A DNA stretch of 64,000 nucleotides. It comes from Porphyridium purpureum. Its lineage: Eukaryota; Rhodophyta; Bangiophyceae; Porphyridiales; Porphyridiaceae. Each line of letters starts with the position of its first letter. The stretch's first letter is position 1. Made by a program: the position numbers and the translations under genes. This document shows positions 51,401 through 60,263 of the stretch, one piece after another. The notes beneath the pieces were generated by a model. The model did no database searches. It was not told the origin of the DNA and worked only from the letters and a program-made list of their open reading frames with translations. The stretch covers positions 4,216,001 through 4,280,000 of the forward strand of contig VRMN01000001.1 of NCBI GenBank assembly GCA_008690995.1. The letters are read 5' to 3'.

Positions 51401-51873
51401 TGAATCCCCGTCACGACGTCCCGGTACGTTCGCACTCGCCCTTCCGCACGCCCATCGACGAGTGGGACGGGCAACTTTCCACGTTTGCGGCGCGCGCACA
51501 CACGCGCGAGCACCGAGGAAGAAGAACAAGGGCACTCTTCTGGGCGCTCGTGCGCCGACAAGACGCACTTCAGGCATGCAGCAGCAGCTCGTGTGTCTCC
51601 ATGGAAGGCTCGATGCCTCCTAGGCCTTGAGCCTGAACGGACGATCTTCGCGCAGGAGTAATCGCTGATGAGGACGGACCGCGCGCATTTTTTGGTTTGA
51701 TCGCGCGCGTTCTGGACACCAACGCAGGATGCAGTGGCCATACGCCGCTCAGGCAGGCCGCCAGCCACGCGCGTGGCACCCTGCCGCTGTCTGCTTTGTA
51801 AGCAATGGTCCAGGTGAGCAGAGTGTATGTATACATCAAGTTTGATTTAACACCATGAATTGTACATTTCCGG
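51401..51873. other. Junction between repeat domain and host genes
   Basis: No gene seen. It probably holds the 3' untranslated region of the exportin gene on its right (minus strand). A candidate poly(A) signal could not be fixed. The switch from mobile elements to host genes occurs here. Confidence 0.45.
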
Positions 51874-54800
51874 TCACGCCAATTGCGAAGCACGCTTGAC
51901 GACGTTACGATAGAATGCAAAGTCGTTGCAGAAGATCCTGCAGGCCTGCAGAAAACCCTGCTGTGAGTCTTCATTCGAGAAAACCGAGCGCAGCAAGTCA
52001 CGCTGCAGCGGAAGCAGGAAAGCGGCCGCTGGGGTCTCGAAAAACGAGCCGAGCACAGTGGCATGGAATTCCTGCCAGTCACAGCTCACCATGTCAAACA
52101 GGCACATCTGCAGGTCGTCACGCAGAGCGTGATGCATTTCGCTGGTCATGCACATGAGCACGCGCACCTCAAACTGGACACGCAGCATTTGCGCGGCAAA
52201 AACAGGTCGGCTATACAGTCGGCGCGTGGTATTTGCCTCCTGCAATGCCTGCAACGCGCTACGGATAACAGGAGCTTCCTGCGCGTGTTCCAGCACGTAC
52301 AGCAATCCAGACGTTAGCAGCATAAACTCGTCCACTCGTGCGGATGCATCAACAACGGAAGAGGCCGTCTGCAGTGCCTCCACAGAAACGTGTGTGGACG
52401 AAAAAAGGTAGAGCCAGTGCCGCACAAGGATCTCCCCAATGGCGCGACAACTGCTGACAGCCAGCTCTTCTGCAAGGTGCTGATTCTGCGCGGACAGAGA
52501 CTGAGGCTGCTGCACGGAATAACTGATTTGCGGCAACCATATCGAAGTGAGTGCGCGGGAGCAAAGCGTGATGCAGCCCTGCACAAGCCACTCCACATCC
52601 GCGCTACTACCCTGCGACAAGACCTCGCGCATAAACTCGAGCATGGCGAGGCAAACCTGGTCGGTTCCGGTACTGCTGCTCAAGGCCCCGCTTGATCCGT
52701 CCGCCAAAATGCCGCTCAAGCTGGTCATGACCACTGTGCAGCAGCGTTTCGTGACATGGTGCATGTGCTTTCGGAAGCACTGGTCGGCCGACGATACCAT
52801 ACTGACGACAAGCCCACACATTCTGCCACTCTCGATGCTACGCACCGGGACGATGCGGGGCAGCACGTCTGAAACAAGAGCTCCAATCAGGTCCTGGCAG
52901 CAGAACCACAACGCGTCCCTCGGAGTATTGAGCTCTCCATACATGACCAGCACCATCGTGTGCATCAACGTGACACCTTCCTCAACGCACAGCATCGCAT
53001 TCGTGTCCAATGACAATTGCTCGCTTGCCTTCAACGCGCCGAGCTGTGCTACAAAGTCAGAAAGAATCGTGGACAAAAATTCACGGAATCGGGTTGCCCG
53101 GAGTTCCCACTCCTCCGGAGGCAGTGCCTGGCTACTTTTAACACCTTGGCTGGGAAACAGCAGCGCGCGCTCTGCCGTGGCAGTGATGTAGCGTCCTGTT
53201 TCCAGCCGGATATAAGTATCATTGACAGAAGCGCGCCGATGGAGCCACTCACTGGCGCTGATGGGCGGCTGGTCACGAAACAAGCCCAATCGTAGCTTAC
53301 TACAGATTTCGGCCAAAAGCTTCGCAGCCGGTAAGATCGTGTCCTCACGCCCCGAATCCAGAATGCACCAGCGCAGGCTTGCGACGAGGCGCAAGACTAC
53401 GTCTTGACAAACGTTCTCAGGTAAACAAAGCAAAAGCCTGAGCAAAGCGCCGACCGTTTTGAACAAAACGCGAACCTGCAACTTACTTTTGGACATGAGC
53501 GAATTCAAGTCAAGGGCCCGTTCTACGATGACCTGCAGCAGTTCACGCGTGGCAGGCGAGTCTACCATGAGAAACGACGAAACGCTCAATGCGAGTCGCA
53601 AGTACGTCGTGACGTCCTGCGCCTCAATGCTGTCGATGTGGAGCAGACGGTCTTTGACCAACATTGCCACCGGCACCGCGGCATCCTGGGGATACAAACT
53701 GCACACCTCGCCAATTACTGACATGCACATGAAAATATACTCCTTGCGCTCAGAGTAGACGTGCTGCTCCTCGTCATCCGCAGAGCGATCCTCGTGGCGG
53801 AGCTCAGGCACAAACTGGCGATGTAGCTGGCGCACACAGTCCATTGCCGAGGCATCTGCTCGGGTTATGCAATACCTGCGATCGTTGCCATCACCGTCGC
53901 CATCCTCTGCGTCATCGTCGTCGTCGCCCCATTCCTCCAGGCCCTGAAGAACATCTGCATTCCCGGCAAATGTCGCCATGCCGACCAAATGACTGGCCAA
54001 TTGAATTAATCCGTCCTTGAGAAACGCCTTCGGCTGGTTCAAGCTTTCCGTGACCTTGTCTCCTTCCGCAAGACGCTTCACAAATTCTGCCCAGAAGCGC
54101 GTCAGTTTCGGGAGGAGCCTCGGTGAATTTTTGGACGCAAAGGTAACTTCAAGCAGCTGTCCAAGAATATCGTTCAGCAGGCCCGCACTGGCGGGAACTG
54201 TGAGCACCACAATGTGCTTTCCGACGAGCGATTGTACGTACTCCAGCAGTGTGGCTGAGTAGTCCTCGTCGGACCAACGGTTCCGTGAGGATGCGGCGCT
54301 CAGAGTTTGACGTATATGAGTTAACGAATCGCCCAGTAAACTTTCAAATGTGACTCCATGTACCCTAAGCAGCTGAAGTAGCGACGCAGAGCCGTCGTTG
54401 AACATGCTCGACAGCGCTCCCAGCGCTGAAAGCGCGAGTTCCTTTTCGTCGAGGTCGAGTGACGCCACGCTACGTAGTGTTTGCACAAGCTCGACGGCGA
54501 CGTGCGGAGACGGAAGTCGGTTCGCGCTGGTACGTAGAATGAGCTGGCACGCCTGTATGCATTCCTTTTGAATCGACACCACGCGTGACAGCGCAAACCA
54601 ATCTTCGCTGCGTGAATATGCTGGTCTCAGGAGGCTGCACAAATCAGCACCGCGCTGCATGCATAACGCTAGACTGTGCATTTGCTCTGCGCTCTGAATA
54701 AGGGTCTTAATGCACATTCTGTGACTGTGCAGCAGCTCCGAACTCGTGCCGTCAGACTGTTCCTGCAAAACCGTGTTGACAAATACACCGAGTGTCTCTA

Positions 54801-55353
54801 TCGCGCATACCGCACTGAACAGAGTGCTTCCCGGATCGCCGCACTGGGCCTGCAGTTGCTCGAAGCCGATTTGGAATGCACTTGATATCTGCTGCACCAG
54901 AGTCGCCATTAAAGGACACGTGGAATTCGCCGCGTCCGCAGACATGCGTAGAACAATGTCGCGCTGGACGATCTTTGCCAGGGTATGCGCCAATTTTCGG
55001 CGCGCGGCCTGCACGAACTCAACCTGCGGGCCTGCATAAACCAACGCGGCGCGCTGCGCGGCGCTCAGCTCGCGCAAAAGCTCAAAGCGCTGCTGAGCAA
55101 GCGCCGAGACCGACGCGGAAGGCAGCAGCATATCTTGTGCGACCACATGATGCACGATTGTGATCGCGTAGTACAATGCGTACAAGTCGGTCTGAGCGAA
55201 CTGCGCACGCGGTGCGCAGAACTGCAGCAGCACTGTGCGCGCAAACGGCAGCGCTTCGGCGTGATCTAGGAAACTCACAAGCTCTTCATGTCCTTGTCCA
55301 GTCGCGTAGAAGTTCTGCAGTCTCGCCGCAATCACACTCTCCTCTATCCCCAT
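51874..55353 (-). CDS. Exportin-6-like karyopherin
   Basis: 1159 residues without introns, all-helical HEAT-repeat composition, length close to animal exportin-6 (about 1125). The N terminus (residues 10-110, LVSFLDHAEALPF...LYALYYAITIVHHVV) is the importin-beta N-terminal Ran-binding type. The C-terminal 170 residues follow exportin-6 closely in order: a W-x-Y-x-F-x-S-T segment, a LQALQ-x-x-N-T-x-x-x-LY segment, a FDMVSCDWQEFHATVL segment (exportin-6: YNMASVDFDAFFAAFL) and DFAFYRN at the end. An acidic loop (EEWGDDDDDAEDGDGDG, near residue 475) interrupts the solenoid. Exportin-6 carries profilin-actin out of the nucleus with RanGTP; that cargo is inferred from the family. It is divergently transcribed from the next gene. 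Another exportin is the main alternative. Confidence 0.75.
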   Translation of the reverse strand: MGIEESVIAARLQNFYATGQGHEELVSFLDHAEALPFARTVLLQFCAPRAQFAQTDLYALYYAITIVHHVVAQDMLLPSASVSALAQQRFELLRELSAAQRAALVYAGPQVEFVQAARRKLAHTLAKIVQRDIVLRMSADAANSTCPLMATLVQQISSAFQIGFEQLQAQCGDPGSTLFSAVCAIETLGVFVNTVLQEQSDGTSSELLHSHRMCIKTLIQSAEQMHSLALCMQRGADLCSLLRPAYSRSEDWFALSRVVSIQKECIQACQLILRTSANRLPSPHVAVELVQTLRSVASLDLDEKELALSALGALSSMFNDGSASLLQLLRVHGVTFESLLGDSLTHIRQTLSAASSRNRWSDEDYSATLLEYVQSLVGKHIVVLTVPASAGLLNDILGQLLEVTFASKNSPRLLPKLTRFWAEFVKRLAEGDKVTESLNQPKAFLKDGLIQLASHLVGMATFAGNADVLQGLEEWGDDDDDAEDGDGDGNDRRYCITRADASAMDCVRQLHRQFVPELRHEDRSADDEEQHVYSERKEYIFMCMSVIGEVCSLYPQDAAVPVAMLVKDRLLHIDSIEAQDVTTYLRLALSVSSFLMVDSPATRELLQVIVERALDLNSLMSKSKLQVRVLFKTVGALLRLLLCLPENVCQDVVLRLVASLRWCILDSGREDTILPAAKLLAEICSKLRLGLFRDQPPISASEWLHRRASVNDTYIRLETGRYITATAERALLFPSQGVKSSQALPPEEWELRATRFREFLSTILSDFVAQLGALKASEQLSLDTNAMLCVEEGVTLMHTMVLVMYGELNTPRDALWFCCQDLIGALVSDVLPRIVPVRSIESGRMCGLVVSMVSSADQCFRKHMHHVTKRCCTVVMTSLSGILADGSSGALSSSTGTDQVCLAMLEFMREVLSQGSSADVEWLVQGCITLCSRALTSIWLPQISYSVQQPQSLSAQNQHLAEELAVSSCRAIGEILVRHWLYLFSSTHVSVEALQTASSVVDASARVDEFMLLTSGLLYVLEHAQEAPVIRSALQALQEANTTRRLYSRPVFAAQMLRVQFEVRVLMCMTSEMHHALRDDLQMCLFDMVSCDWQEFHATVLGSFFETPAAAFLLPLQRDLLRSVFSNEDSQQGFLQACRIFCNDFAFYRNVVKRASQLA

Positions 55354-55632
55354 TGCTCTTCACCATCCTTTCTCCCCTTCCGTCTGCCCTCTCCCCTCTC
55401 GCACTTCCTTCCTTTCACAAAATTCTTAATGTTTAAAAAACAAACCAATTTAAACTGTACCCTATTACTGTACACCCGCCCACGTTCCACTTTTTGAAAG
55501 GCCGGGCGTGGCTGGTTGTTATTTCACTGGTGAAGAAAAAAAGCGGTGATGAGAGTTGTGGGAAAGGGAAGAGCGACGCCGGTTGTCTCTGAAGCAGTAG
55601 AGGTAGAGGGCTGGTGGTTCAGCGGACGAGTA
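55354..55632. promoter_or_regulatory. Divergent promoter region
   Basis: About 280 bp between the exportin ATG and the MAF start of the next gene. It has a pyrimidine-rich run (CTCTCCCCTCTCGC type) next to the exportin start and an AT-rich core with TTTAAAAAACAAACC near 55430. An upstream in-frame ATG at 55549 exists but is not preferred. No TATA box is clear. Confidence 0.4.
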
Positions 55633-56010
55633 ATGATGGCATTTACAGCGCCTGCCTACGGGCAATGGGCGGTGAGGATGAACGGCGTGTTGTCAGCGCG
55701 CGAGACAGAGGATGTGGCGGCGACATCGCGCATGGCAATGAAGATGAACAGGATGAGCACGAGGCGTGTGAGTGTTGCCCATGCGACGGCGAGGAGAGTG
55801 GTGCGAAGCGCGCAAAAGTCCACGGATGAAGAGGCTGTTAAAGCACAGGCACAGACCCCAGCGCCGCCGCCGCAGGAGAAGGACTCGTTCATCAAGCTGG
55901 CCATGCGCAACATGGTGTACCAGGCGCCCAAGAGTGTGCAGCACTTTGGTCTCACATTCGCTGCGCTCCTGGCATTTCTGGTCGGCGTCGCATTTCTGAC
56001 CAAGCCGTAG
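55633..56010 (+). CDS. Small plastid-targeted single-pass membrane protein, unknown
   Basis: 125 residues from ATG 55633. The start MMAFTAPAYGQW, followed by a Ser/Thr/Arg/Ala-rich acid-poor stretch (MSTRRVSVAHATARRVVRS), looks like a red-lineage plastid transit peptide, in which a phenylalanine near the N terminus is characteristic. The mature part has a Pro-rich linker (TPAPPPQEK), an amphipathic KDSFIKLAMRNMVYQAPKSV and one C-terminal membrane segment FGLTFAALLAFLVGVAFL ending TKP. I do not recognise the family. The size suggests a small thylakoid or envelope subunit. An in-frame ATG at 55549 would add 28 residues and hide the leader, so 55633 was chosen. A mitochondrial location cannot be excluded. 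Confidence 0.7.
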   Translation: MMAFTAPAYGQWAVRMNGVLSARETEDVAATSRMAMKMNRMSTRRVSVAHATARRVVRSAQKSTDEEAVKAQAQTPAPPPQEKDSFIKLAMRNMVYQAPKSVQHFGLTFAALLAFLVGVAFLTKP

Positions 56011-56296
56011 ACTGCTCTGCATTCGACCAAGTGCTCTATCCGTGCGCGCTCGTAAGCCATCCCCGCGAGCTACGTATCACCGTTTGCGTTGACACAGACG
56101 CAAATCGGCGTCATGTCTTGCTAGGGAAGCGTTATTTTATCACAAACTTGGTTTAGTAAACGAGGGAGGGTCATGTCAACGCGTCTCGTGTGAAGCTTAT
56201 GTGTGTGCGGTTGAAGCTTGTTCAGATGTGCATGGCGACTGTGCGAACGGCAGACCGGGGTTTAGAACGGGTGGGGCAAGCTCAGGCACAGTGGCC

Positions 56297-58006
56297 ATGA
56301 TGCGGCTTTCGCGGCACAGGCTGCTATGTCCAAAAACTGCGCGGCTCGCCATGTTTGTTCTTTTATGTGCGCACGCTGTGCGAACTGTCGTGGGCGCCGA
56401 TGGCCCTGGGACTTACTCGCCGGCTTTTGGGAGTCTTGACCGAGGCAGTGGGAGTCAAGGGGGTGGGGCTCATTTGATTGATGATATATTGCGGCGACGG
56501 GGAGCGGTTGGCGCGCCAGAGGGCTCTAGAGGTGGCGGCGCGACTGAGCCAGCTGGGCAAGTGGACCCCAGCACTTCAACCAGGAGTTTCGGGACGAACG
56601 AGGATCACAGAAGAATATTGACGGAACAAATAGCATCGGCACAGGCACAGAATCATGATAACATACATGCGTCCTCGTTTGGATCTGGAATGGATCGAGC
56701 GCAAAAGTCGCAAACCTCAGGTCAAGGGTTGCTTGACGGTTCCGATCTTATCGGCGGTGGAGCAGATTCACGGCGAGATTCTGCTGAGCAAGCGCTGGCA
56801 GCGGAAGAAGCGGCAGCAGCCGCGAGAGCCCGGGCGGCCGTCGCGGCAGAACAAGAGGATAAGCTCGCATTGGAAAATCTGCGAACAGCAGTACTGCAGA
56901 AGCTCAAGGAGTACAATGCGACCCAGGCACAAGTCGCCAACCTACAGGCTAATGTGGAAAAGACAAAGGCAGACTTGGAAGTGATGAGGCAGAGGTACAA
57001 GAATACATTTGATCGGCGTGAGTTGGAGGCCAAGCTGAAGTTCCAAGCTGAAGAACGTGTGCGCACGCTTCGGTTGCAGATTCCGGAGCTCGAGGAGCAT
57101 GGTAAGAAGGTGCTCAGCGAAAAGCAGTTGGCGGGCAAATCCGTAGAAGAGAAGACAAGGACGTATCAAAACCTGCTGCAGCAGTACCAATATTTAGTCA
57201 TCAAGCTGCGTGAGGATTCATTCTTTGAAACGTGGCTTGACCGTCGCTTTCAGAACTTGTCGCCCGTGCTTCGTGGGAGTATCCGAAAGGCCTCTCGCGT
57301 CATCTCACCCATGCTCGAAGGACTGGAAGCTGCTGCTGAGTTCAATGACAAGGTAGCGGTAGAGATTGCGGAAAGCGTGGATCGTGTCGTCCCAGAGGCT
57401 AGCCGTTCGGCATTTTATCGGGGCCTCTTCTTTTATTTTGGGATGATTTTGCCGCTCGTGTCATCGTTTTCGCTGTTTCACTATGCTCGCCAATACATGT
57501 CGACGCTGCAGACCAACCAGGTGCATACCATGCTGAGCGGGTACTTGTTTGTGGTATTCTGCCTCTGCTTCTTGCTCACGGCGATCCATCAGCAAGACGT
57601 GCTGGACCGCATGCGCGTTGACCAAGAGACCCTGTTTCTCTTTCTGGTAATGACGCATGGATTTGCCATTTTCTTGGACCTGGTTGTCGCAATCCATCTC
57701 GCGATCGACCCGGCGGCGGTTCAGGAAAAAGCCGAAAGCGTCTTTCTTGTGATCGTGCTCATCCATGCATACTTCCACATTTGGCGGAGAGTGGTGTTGG
57801 ATCTCGCAGTGACAGTAGGCATGCTGGGGTACTTTTTCTATGCCATCATATTTGGCAGCATGTTTCTGGACCGCACCTTTGGAGCCATGCGAAGAGCCTC
57901 CAGCTTCGCCGGAATAGACTACGAACGTGCGCGCCGCCAAATGATCGACTTTCTGCGAGTGAGATTGGGACTTCGAATACCGACCGTGGGAAGCAAATCC
58001 GTGTGA
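56297..58006 (+). CDS. Secretory-pathway coiled-coil multi-membrane protein, unknown
   Basis: 569 residues. It starts MMRLSRHRLLCPKTARLAMFVLLCAHAVRTVVGAD, a signal peptide with a basic start, hydrophobic core and small residues at the cut. Residues about 35-155 are low-complexity Gly/Ser. About 157-303 form a long coiled coil (ANLQANVEKTKADLEVMRQR; EERVRTLRLQIPELEEHGK). Five membrane segments follow at about 375-397, 410-432, 444-471, 479-500 and 503-524, and a short basic cytosolic tail. The ATG at 56297 (GTGGCCATGATG) is the first in frame and places the leader correctly. The layout suggests a luminal coiled coil attached to a membrane anchor in ER, Golgi or vacuole. I know no family that matches. 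Its stop is 129 bp from the convergent HAD gene. Confidence 0.75.
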   Translation: MMRLSRHRLLCPKTARLAMFVLLCAHAVRTVVGADGPGTYSPAFGSLDRGSGSQGGGAHLIDDILRRRGAVGAPEGSRGGGATEPAGQVDPSTSTRSFGTNEDHRRILTEQIASAQAQNHDNIHASSFGSGMDRAQKSQTSGQGLLDGSDLIGGGADSRRDSAEQALAAEEAAAAARARAAVAAEQEDKLALENLRTAVLQKLKEYNATQAQVANLQANVEKTKADLEVMRQRYKNTFDRRELEAKLKFQAEERVRTLRLQIPELEEHGKKVLSEKQLAGKSVEEKTRTYQNLLQQYQYLVIKLREDSFFETWLDRRFQNLSPVLRGSIRKASRVISPMLEGLEAAAEFNDKVAVEIAESVDRVVPEASRSAFYRGLFFYFGMILPLVSSFSLFHYARQYMSTLQTNQVHTMLSGYLFVVFCLCFLLTAIHQQDVLDRMRVDQETLFLFLVMTHGFAIFLDLVVAIHLAIDPAAVQEKAESVFLVIVLIHAYFHIWRRVVLDLAVTVGMLGYFFYAIIFGSMFLDRTFGAMRRASSFAGIDYERARRQMIDFLRVRLGLRIPTVGSKSV

Positions 58007-58134
58007 GATGGCTTTGATTTACATTTGACAGTTAGGTGCGATCCAGAATACTTGCACTGTAAAGTGACGGCATTGACCTTCGGACCTCTGTGTGCTTGTG
58101 CCGCGTGCAATTCATGCAGACCAAAATGTCGTCA

Positions 58135-58911
58135 TCATCGTTCAATCGAAGAACCCAAACTCCCAGAGCGTGCACCTACAGGCGTCTCGTCGGTCCGCGG
58201 CGGAAACGGTGTGCAGCCTGTTTCCTTTGATACATGATAAAAATCCACATCAATGCCACGCGCCTCCAATCTCGGCCGAAGAAGCTCGTCAAAGCCGCGG
58301 ACTTGGTCGATGCGATCGTCCCACAAAACCAGCTTCTTCACGCCGCTCAGGTTCAGCGCCGCCACGTCGCCGAGAACGAGACTGAGGAGCAAGTTGCTCT
58401 TGAACCGCAGCACGTCGTCGCTACCGCGTTTCATGAACAGCCTATCCTCGCCGCACAGAAAGCCCATGTCGAGATCTGTCAGTATGCGCTCCACATCGGC
58501 GCGCAATTTTTCGACACGGCCGGTGAGCACAATGCTAAAATGTGTTGGATCCTTCCACGACGCACGCAGCCGCTGAGCAAGCTCGTCATTCAGCATGTCG
58601 CGCGGCGCCGGAGAAGGTACAAGCGGGGGCCGCAGCGACTCTGGGCGACCCCACCACCCGCTCCATGGGAATGGAACTCCCGTGCACGATTGATACAGGT
58701 TGCGGCCGTCTTCTGGACCGGGCGTCCACACCAGCGTGCCGTCAAAATCCACCACGTCCAACGTCGTGACGAGGGCCAGCGATGTGTCTCTGACGTCTCG
58801 ACTCATCTTTCTGTGCCTGTTGCCCTGGCCAGTACTGTGGCTTGGGTTGCATCGGCGGTTCTTCCAAAACAGGCCAAAACCCTCCAGCCACTTGCCCCGC
58901 CGCCGCATCAT
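58135..58911 (-). CDS. HAD-superfamily protein of the Swiss-army-knife RNA-repair type
   Basis: 258 residues. DFDGT at residues 55-59 is HAD motif I with the aspartate nucleophile. NLYQSCTGVPFPWSGWWGRPESL and FSIVLTGR (motif II threonine) follow. LVLWDDRIDQVRGFDELL supplies the acidic motif IV. The W-W-G/P-x-L segment between motifs I and II is what I associate with the HAD_SAK_1 family, a phosphatase-like domain that in fungi is linked to RNA repair proteins. Here it stands alone, with no ligase or kinase part. ATG 58911 is the longest start; ATG 58806 (MSRDVRDT) gives 223 residues, starts 19 codons before motif I and leaves a longer promoter. Substrate unknown. Divergent from the NDRG-like gene, 114 bp away. 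Confidence 0.75.
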   Translation of the reverse strand: MMRRRGKWLEGFGLFWKNRRCNPSHSTGQGNRHRKMSRDVRDTSLALVTTLDVVDFDGTLVWTPGPEDGRNLYQSCTGVPFPWSGWWGRPESLRPPLVPSPAPRDMLNDELAQRLRASWKDPTHFSIVLTGRVEKLRADVERILTDLDMGFLCGEDRLFMKRGSDDVLRFKSNLLLSLVLGDVAALNLSGVKKLVLWDDRIDQVRGFDELLRPRLEARGIDVDFYHVSKETGCTPFPPRTDETPVGARSGSLGSSIER

Positions 58912-59025
58912 GCACTGCCGCCGGCACCCATCGAGTGGTAAACGCTTCGCCGGTGTTCGGGGAAACGCTCACGGACAAAGTGCGGGAGGCGACGTTTCTT
59001 TGTCCAATACGGTCGGGGACCAACA
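58912..59025. promoter_or_regulatory. Short divergent promoter
   Basis: Only 114 bp separate the longest HAD start from the NDRG-like ATG. If the HAD gene starts at 58806 the region is 219 bp. No TATA box is evident. A CCAATACGG sequence lies near 59004. Confidence 0.35.
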
Positions 59026-60036
59026 ATGGATGGGGATGTCGAGGGCGTTGAAGAGGGGCTAAGAGCGATCGGCTCTAGCCTTTTGCCGGGGGAATCTGTA
59101 GAGAGTTTGCGAGACCTGGTGATCGAGGGCGAAGACGGATGCGTGAGCAACCTGCCGGGCACGTTTGTGCGCGCGGAACACATCGCCGGATTGCGGGTGT
59201 CGGTGCACGGTGATGAGTCCAAGCCGGCGCTCCTAACTTTTCACGACATAGGTCTGAATGCCGCGTCCACTTTTACGGCCTTTCTGCAGTTTTGTTCAGC
59301 TGGTGTGTGCGAAGAATTGTATCAGACTTGCCATTACCACTTGGAGGCACCCGGGCACGAGCTACGCGCAGGTGATATTGCCGAAGAACAAGAATGGATC
59401 ACGCTCGACGACCTCGCAGCAAGTGTTGCGCACGTGGTAAGTCACTATGGCCTCAAAAACTACTTCCTTCTGGGTGTCGGAACTGGGGCGAACGTCATGT
59501 TTCGACATGCACTTGCCCATGCGCACGATGTGCGTTCCATTATCCTGATATCACCGACCCTGCAAAGCGCAGGTGTCACCGATATTATGTACACGAGAAT
59601 GATGGTGAATTACTGGCTCAAAGGAATCACGGCTTGGCCACAATGGGCGCACAATTATTTTCTCGCTAGATGGTTTTCGGACACGTTTCGCGAGCAAAGA
59701 GCAGAACAGGTACGACTGTTCAGCCAGACGCTGGATCGAATGTCAGTGGCAAATGTGCTTCGGCTGGTATATGCAGATGCAGTGCGCACTGACCTTCTCG
59801 CCGATGCTCGACTCGTGGGTGGCGCCTTGAGCCACACCAGTGTACTGATCATTGTCGGAAAGGAATGCTACACAGCAGTCGAACAGGTGGACGCGGCCCG
59901 CCAGCTGCTGAGCCGACAGTACACCTCTGTGGTGGAAGTGCCGCATGCCGGACTTCTCGTACTTCACGAACAGCCAGCCGCGGTTGCGCGAGCCGTGCGC
60001 CTGTTCTTCCAGGGCCATTCTATTATTGCACAATAA
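59026..60036 (+). CDS. NDRG-family alpha/beta-hydrolase-fold protein
   Basis: 336 residues from CAACAATGGAT. The family landmarks are present: LLTFHDIGLNAASTF (NDRG: T-x-H-D-I-G-L-N), YHLEAPGHELRAGDI, then LGVGTGANVMFRHAL at the place of the nucleophile elbow. Here the usual catalytic serine is replaced (G-V-G-T-G), as is normal for NDRG proteins, which are considered non-enzymatic. A helical cap (about 195-245, MMVNYWLKGITAWPQWAHNYF...FSQTLDRMS) follows, then SVLIIVGKECY and a VEVPHAGLLVLHEQP C terminus. The length fits the family (about 340-390). Roles in stress response and trafficking are known for relatives and are only inferred here. Confidence 0.85.
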   Translation: MDGDVEGVEEGLRAIGSSLLPGESVESLRDLVIEGEDGCVSNLPGTFVRAEHIAGLRVSVHGDESKPALLTFHDIGLNAASTFTAFLQFCSAGVCEELYQTCHYHLEAPGHELRAGDIAEEQEWITLDDLAASVAHVVSHYGLKNYFLLGVGTGANVMFRHALAHAHDVRSIILISPTLQSAGVTDIMYTRMMVNYWLKGITAWPQWAHNYFLARWFSDTFREQRAEQVRLFSQTLDRMSVANVLRLVYADAVRTDLLADARLVGGALSHTSVLIIVGKECYTAVEQVDAARQLLSRQYTSVVEVPHAGLLVLHEQPAAVARAVRLFFQGHSIIAQ

Positions 60037-60263
60037 CGGAGGCTGCGAGTCGGGCTTTGCGAGACCGCGTGGGGGAGGAAGTGCCGTCGCTTTCGAATGG
60101 CATTTTTCTGTACAAAAATTACTCCACGCTTTTTTTTAATTTCGTTTTTCTTCCAGGCCGGGCAAGGACTCCATGTTGTGCTTTGTGCATATTTCCTGAG
60201 AACTGTCGCGAATGAATGTACACGGGTGTATTAGCGTCTTGCGCGTCTCATCGCGTATGCGCC
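60037..60263. terminator. Convergent 3' region
   Basis: 227 bp between two convergent stops. A T-rich run with CTTTTTTTTAATTTCG near 60127-60145 may be part of the 3' processing of the NDRG-like transcript. No canonical AATAAA on the plus strand was noted. Confidence 0.3.

Noticed and set aside
51391-52082. Minus-strand frames near 51391-51768 and 51570-52082 as extra exportin exons
   Set aside because: The exportin frame ends naturally at 51874 with the family's C-terminal motif, and these frames show no continuation or splice signals.
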